In this document: positions 60,083 to 64,000 of the stretch, one piece after another
How positions within the stretch are numbered: position 1 is the first letter of the stretch
Layout: the number at the start of each line of letters is the position of its first letter
NCBI GenBank assembly: GCA_009691705.1
Contig: SIAR01000008.1
Span: 1 to 64,000 of the forward strand
From: Phycisphaerales bacterium
GTDB lineage: Bacteria; Planctomycetota; Phycisphaerae; Phycisphaerales; SM1A02
Length of the DNA stretch: 64,000 nucleotides
Direction of reading: 5' to 3'
The notes under the pieces: model-generated
Told to the model about the DNA's origin: nothing
Database searches by the model: none
What the model saw: only the letters and a program-made list of their open reading frames with translations
Translations under genes and position numbers: made by a program

Positions 60083-61645
60083 CTAGACGACCACTGCGCG
60101 TTCGACGCGCGGATAAAGCGCGAGCTTGTCGATAGGGTGTCCCACCGCGATCGATCCATACTTCGCACGCGCCGTCCATTGCGTTCCGATCGCTGCAACG
60201 CCACCAAACGCGCGTGCGAGTTCTTCCATCTTCTGTGGCATGAATGGTTCGAGAAGCACTCCTGCCACGCGCACAGTTTGCGCGCACTGATTCAGAATCG
60301 ATCCAAGGCGCGCAGTATTCGCAGGATCTTTCGCGAGTTTGAATGGTTCAGTGTCATTGATAAATGCGTCGAGCTTGCGCAGCAGATCCATGCCAGTGCG
60401 CGCGGCGCCGTGCAAGTCGAATGACGCGATGCACTGCTCCCACTCGCGAACACTCGCCTCGCAGATCGCCGGCCATCCACCATGCGACGCCTCATCGCTG
60501 TCGGGTGGCAGCTTGCCTTCGAAGTACTTCGCGATCATCGCGCCGATTCGGCTTGGACAATTGCCAACAGTATTCACGAGGTCGTAGGTATAGATCTCGT
60601 GAAAGTGTTTGGCGTTGAAGTCAGAATCAGCCGCAGCAATTGGACCCTGTGTCGCCATGTACCAGCGCCATGCGTCGAGTCCATACTGCTGAGTGAATCC
60701 CTCGATCGTGGGGAGGTCGACAAAGTTGCCGAGCGACTTGCTCATCTTCTGTCCGTTAGCGATCCAGAATGAATGGGCATACACGCACTTGGGCAGAGGC
60801 AGCTCGAGCGCCATGAGTAGCGCTGGCCAGATCACTGCGTGAAACCAGAGAATCTCTTTGCCAACGACGTGGTAGTCGGCAGGCCAATAGCGCGCACGAT
60901 CACCGTCGCTGCCAGTTGCTGTGCCGAGCCCGAGTGCTGTGATGTAGTTCAGCAGTGCATCGATCCATACATAGACGACGTGACCAGGCGCGCCTGGCAT
61001 CGCGATGCCCCAGGTGAAATTCGTCCGTGTGATCGGCACGTCTTGCAGTCCATCGCGCAATCGTCCAAGCACTTCGTTGGCGCGTTCGTTGGGACGAACG
61101 AAAGTCGGATGATCGGCGAAGTGTTTCGCGAGGCGCTCGGCGAAGGCACTCAGCTTGAAGTAGTAGTTCTGCTCGGTTGCACGGATGAGCGGCTTGCCGC
61201 TGATCGGACTCTTGTATTCGAGCTCGCGCGCGCGGGTTTCGGTGTGGTACTCCTCTTGTCCTTCGTCGTACCACCCCTCGAATGTTCCGAGATACACGCT
61301 GCCCGAGTCGACGAGGCGAGTGAGCATCGCCTGCACCTGTTGCTCATGGCGGGGTTGCGTCGTTCGGATGAAGTCAGAGTTCGTCAGCGCGAATGTCGCG
61401 AGCACGCGCTGAAACTCAGCCGCGTTCTCGTCGGCGAGTTGCTGCGGTGTGACTCCGCGCGCGGCGGCGCTCTTCTCGACCTTTGATCCATGTTCATCGG
61501 TGCCGGTGAGAAAAAACACGTCTCGACCCATCAATCTCGATCCGCGCGCCCACACATCACAAATTGTGGTCGTGTAGGCGTGCCCGATGTGTGGCCGATC
61601 GTTGACGTAGTAAATCGGAGTCGTGATATAGGCAGTCGTGCTCAT
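60083..61645 (-). CDS. metG: Methionyl-tRNA synthetase
   Basis: 520 aa class I synthetase from ATG 61645. TPIYYVNDRPHIGHAYT carries HIGH at 19-22 and KMSKS is at 300-304. The usual zinc Cys cluster is missing: the segment reads GWYDEGQEEYHTETRARE, so it is a zinc-free type. The C-terminal EMAP-like tRNA-binding domain is absent. The gene upstream on the same strand ends 21 bp before its ATG, so they may be co-transcribed. Confidence 0.95.
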   Translation of the reverse strand: MSTTAYITTPIYYVNDRPHIGHAYTTTICDVWARGSRLMGRDVFFLTGTDEHGSKVEKSAAARGVTPQQLADENAAEFQRVLATFALTNSDFIRTTQPRHEQQVQAMLTRLVDSGSVYLGTFEGWYDEGQEEYHTETRARELEYKSPISGKPLIRATEQNYYFKLSAFAERLAKHFADHPTFVRPNERANEVLGRLRDGLQDVPITRTNFTWGIAMPGAPGHVVYVWIDALLNYITALGLGTATGSDGDRARYWPADYHVVGKEILWFHAVIWPALLMALELPLPKCVYAHSFWIANGQKMSKSLGNFVDLPTIEGFTQQYGLDAWRWYMATQGPIAAADSDFNAKHFHEIYTYDLVNTVGNCPSRIGAMIAKYFEGKLPPDSDEASHGGWPAICEASVREWEQCIASFDLHGAARTGMDLLRKLDAFINDTEPFKLAKDPANTARLGSILNQCAQTVRVAGVLLEPFMPQKMEELARAFGGVAAIGTQWTARAKYGSIAVGHPIDKLALYPRVERAVVV

Positions 61646-61666
61646 AGGTCGCGCAATACTAGAGGT

Positions 61667-62290
61667 CTATGGAGCGCCCAAGGCGGTGCGCAGTGATTTG
61701 AGCGAGTCGCCACTCTCGGCACGCGCGAGGACCACAAGCGTGCCATCGCTCCAGACTAGAGTTGCACTCGAGCGCGGGTTCGTCGCGTCGTCGGGCTCGA
61801 CAATCGTGCGTCCAACTGCGAAGGGTTCGATGCGTCCAAACTCGTCAAAGCTAGCGAATTGAGCATGATCTGCGGTCGCGAAGAGTGCAAGAAACCGATC
61901 TGCACTCTCGCTCGTGTTCTCATACAAGAGCGCGAGTGTTGGCTCGTCGGCCGAGAGCGAAGTCGGTTGCGCAGCGATCAGCAGATATCCATCCAACGAA
62001 AGATCTGGTGGACGCCACGACCCCAAGCGCGCGTTCTCACAGAGTTCTGCGAGCATTTCGCGGGTCGGATTTGCCGATCCACTTGGTCGATGCAACGCTT
62101 CGAACTGCAAACGCGCTTCAATCTGGCGCGCCTGCTGCGCCAGATCACCAAGCGGCACGAGCGCGCTTTGGGCGCGTTCGGAGAGTCGCGGTCCAAAGAT
62201 TCCCACGACGACACTCGCTGCCACCATCGCCAATGTCGCAATAAGCGCTATGGGACGGATGCGATTCGAAGATCCCGCGCGCTTTGGCAT
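61667..62290 (-). CDS. Single-pass membrane protein of unknown function
   Basis: 207 aa from ATG 62290. A basic N-terminus (PKRAGSSNRIRP) and one membrane helix (IALIATLAMVAASVVVGIFG) precede a soluble domain outside the membrane, with the helix SALVPLGDLAQQARQIEARL and a beta-rich end (SATLVWSDGTLVVLARA). The start is preferred over the upstream frame to 62431, which is antisense to the next gene. It has the size and layout of a small regulator or envelope protein, but no family is recognised. It is divergent from the TPR gene by 25 bp. Confidence 0.65.
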   Translation of the reverse strand: MPKRAGSSNRIRPIALIATLAMVAASVVVGIFGPRLSERAQSALVPLGDLAQQARQIEARLQFEALHRPSGSANPTREMLAELCENARLGSWRPPDLSLDGYLLIAAQPTSLSADEPTLALLYENTSESADRFLALFATADHAQFASFDEFGRIEPFAVGRTIVEPDDATNPRSSATLVWSDGTLVVLARAESGDSLKSLRTALGAP

Positions 62291-62315
62291 ATGGGTGGTT
62301 GTACACTTGAAGCAA

Positions 62316-64000
62316 ATGTTGAGTTCGATATTGCTTGCGTTGACGATTTCACAGAATGCACTCGATGGCAATCTGCGCCGAGGCAGCGCAACTGCGCTCG
62401 ATCGCGGACTGCAACAAGGGGTATCAAGCAACGCCGCCGCCGCGAGTTCCGACTATCGAACGCGCAACCTGCTCGTTACTGGCGATGTGGCTGGTGGACG
62501 GGGATTTCGGGGAAGCGTCGGATACACCGCGGCTGAAGACTTTCGCGGGGCAACCGCTGGAGACTCGACGCGCGCCTTTCGAGCGAACTCGGCGACAACA
62601 AGCGCAGATGCGCTCGCAAACATCGCCATGAATGATCGGTTCAGCGTCGCCACAGGCATCGGCGCCACGGCATATCGCCGGGACTTCGTTGGCAACAATC
62701 CAACTGCAATCGGATCGAGCAACACGGCGGAAAACTCGGCGGTGTTGGCGATCGCGGGCCGCGACCGCGGGCTGGTGCAACCAACTAGAACTCTCGAGAA
62801 CAATGGACGCGTTCGCCTCGACCTATTGACGCGACAAAGTGCGACAAACACCGACTTTGTCACTGCGTATCAACCGATGCCGATCGGGACGATGCGCACT
62901 GGTGACAATCGCACATCGCGTCTGCTCGCGACGCCGTTCAGCGGCATGAGTTTGGCGCCAAGCGATGACTTAATTGAGTCTCTCAACCATGGCATCTACA
63001 GCAGCGCTCTGCTTCGATCTGACTTTCGATCGGGTCGCGCGAGTGGCGAGAAGATCTTGCGCTCATATCTCTCGCCTCTTTCGAGTGGCAAGAGAGCGGC
63101 CCAGCGCGCGGCACCGACAGCGCCGCCATCCGCAGCGGGGGGGAGTGCGGTTGTTCCCGAACGACGCGAAGTGCGCGCGCCTTACGACCGCGTCTTTGGA
63201 TCGGTCGCTGAGCGCTACCGCACGACACAGAAGGCGGCGGATGCAGCGGCGATCGAAGAGGCAGAAGCGCTCGGCACAACATCTGGAGTCATCGGCGACC
63301 TTCGCGCGCGGCTACAACTTGGTCCGACAGAGCCGCTCGATGAAACTGATCGATTGCTCGGATCACGTGGAGCAGTCGCAGATACAGCCCAACTCGCTGC
63401 GCCTCCAACAGCGAACGGCGCGGGTGGTCAGGGCAGCGCCGCATCGAAATCATCGACGCAGGCTGCGCCGGGTGATCCAAAGGTGGAAGAGTCTTCGAAG
63501 ATGCTGCGCAAACTGACCCCAGACGAGGCGTACTTAATGCTCGCGCACGGCGAAGTGCTCAACCAACTCGACGCCGGAACGCGTGAGGCGCTCGACACGA
63601 TTCTGCAAACCGCTGATCGGGCGATGCGCGATGGGCGGTACATCTCGGCAGAGAAGGTGTTCACGACAGCTGCCCAGATCGCACCAGCGCATCCACTGCC
63701 AATAGCTGGGCTTTCAAATGCGCAAGTTGCTGCCGGATTGCAACTCTCTGCAGCGACATCGCTGCGGCGCCTGTTTACAGAGTGGCCCGAGATGATCGAT
63801 ACCCGCTACGGAATGGAGATTCTCGGATCGCAAGCCCGCGTCGCTGAGATAGGCAAGAAGTCGCTCGAGCGCGGCGCAGGTTCGAAGTACGCGAGCGAGT
63901 ATGGATTGGTTGCCGCGTATGTGGGGCATCAATTGAATGATCGTGCGATGATCGAGAGCGGGCTGGCACTCATGGAGCGTGATGCGAGCGATGAAGTTCT
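62316..64000 (+). CDS. Secreted TPR-containing protein, cut by window end
   Basis: At least 561 aa from ATG 62316; the frame is open to the window end. A short hydrophobic N-terminus (SSILLALTISQNALDG) suggests a signal peptide. The first 200 residues are low-complexity, rich in Asn, Arg, Thr and Gly (like GRGFRGSVGYTAAEDFRG). A Pro/Ala-rich linker follows, then a helical C-terminal region with TPR-like units (ARAMRDGRYISAEKVFTTAA type: DGRYISAEKVFTTAAQIAP, then LPIAGLSNAQVAAG). A role in envelope assembly is possible. The first 25 bp upstream are shared with the divergent membrane-protein gene. The start is not backed by a good ribosome site. Confidence 0.65.
   Translation, partial: MLSSILLALTISQNALDGNLRRGSATALDRGLQQGVSSNAAAASSDYRTRNLLVTGDVAGGRGFRGSVGYTAAEDFRGATAGDSTRAFRANSATTSADALANIAMNDRFSVATGIGATAYRRDFVGNNPTAIGSSNTAENSAVLAIAGRDRGLVQPTRTLENNGRVRLDLLTRQSATNTDFVTAYQPMPIGTMRTGDNRTSRLLATPFSGMSLAPSDDLIESLNHGIYSSALLRSDFRSGRASGEKILRSYLSPLSSGKRAAQRAAPTAPPSAAGGSAVVPERREVRAPYDRVFGSVAERYRTTQKAADAAAIEEAEALGTTSGVIGDLRARLQLGPTEPLDETDRLLGSRGAVADTAQLAAPPTANGAGGQGSAASKSSTQAAPGDPKVEESSKMLRKLTPDEAYLMLAHGEVLNQLDAGTREALDTILQTADRAMRDGRYISAEKVFTTAAQIAPAHPLPIAGLSNAQVAAGLQLSAATSLRRLFTEWPEMIDTRYGMEILGSQARVAEIGKKSLERGAGSKYASEYGLVAAYVGHQLNDRAMIESGLALMERDASDEV

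Noticed and set aside
1-64000. Prophage, insertion sequence or integrated island
   Set aside because: No integrase, transposase, phage structural gene or terminal repeat was recognised; the two tRNAs sit in a conserved operon and show no attachment-site duplication beyond the 12-bp repeat.

Overview
The window is 64 kb of GC-rich, gene-dense chromosome, very probably from a planctomycete of the Phycisphaerae/Phycisphaerales type. Four things suggest this. Two secreted proteins end in paired EF-hand dockerin-like tails. One gene encodes a PVC-type dehydrogenase, HEAT, PA14 and cytochrome c protein. One surface protein ends in a VPAPGA-type PEP-CTERM tail. Few genes have a good Shine-Dalgarno sequence. 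The assignment is inferred from protein character; there is no rRNA here. I see no insertion sequence, prophage or CRISPR array.

Layout. 1-14.7 kb holds housekeeping and mixed genes: gmk, an XRE-HTH/TPR regulator followed by a small exported peptide and a strong terminator, lpdA, a phosphoesterase, yidC-mnmE, a thioesterase, a DciA-like protein, an orphan ABC ATPase, an MFS pump, a TlpA-like thioredoxin, a GH29 fucosidase and an unknown gene. 14.7-24.3 kb is mostly envelope and secreted proteins: FG-GAP/dockerin protein, lipoprotein, flippase, the large cytochrome protein and a second dockerin protein.

24.3-48.1 kb is one large surface-polysaccharide locus. fcl and gmd (GDP-fucose) diverge from a short promoter region. 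Next come a secreted glycosidase-like protein, an O-antigen-ligase-like membrane protein, two asparagine-synthetase-type amidotransferases, a flippase and three tandem paralogous glycosyltransferases split by a hexapeptide acetyltransferase. They are followed by a methyltransferase, an alcohol-dehydrogenase/Gfo-Idh-MocA fusion, a UDP-GlcNAc 2-epimerase, a heparinase II/III-type protein, a fused double GT4 glycosyltransferase, a GT2 transferase and a WcaF-like acetyltransferase. Many neighbours overlap by ATGA or GTGA, so much of the locus looks translationally coupled. No initiating sugar-phosphate transferase or Wza/Wzc export machinery is present here.

48.1-64 kb returns to core functions: cysS-coaE, rho, a pseudopilin-like protein, then the classical order tRNA-Thr, tuf, rpmG, tRNA-Trp, secE, nusG. 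nusG is followed by a lipoprotein rather than rplK/rplA. A CHAD protein, proS, a PEP-CTERM protein, metG with an upstream membrane protein, and a long secreted TPR protein cut by the window end complete the region.

Best leads: the RRNPP-like regulator/peptide pair at 0.7-2.4 kb; the EF-Tu with an aberrant switch I; the 12-bp tandem repeat growing out of the tRNA-Trp 3' end; the terminator between the likely promoter and tRNA-Thr-tuf; the TTTGACC repeat before the PEP-CTERM gene; and the composition of the polysaccharide locus.
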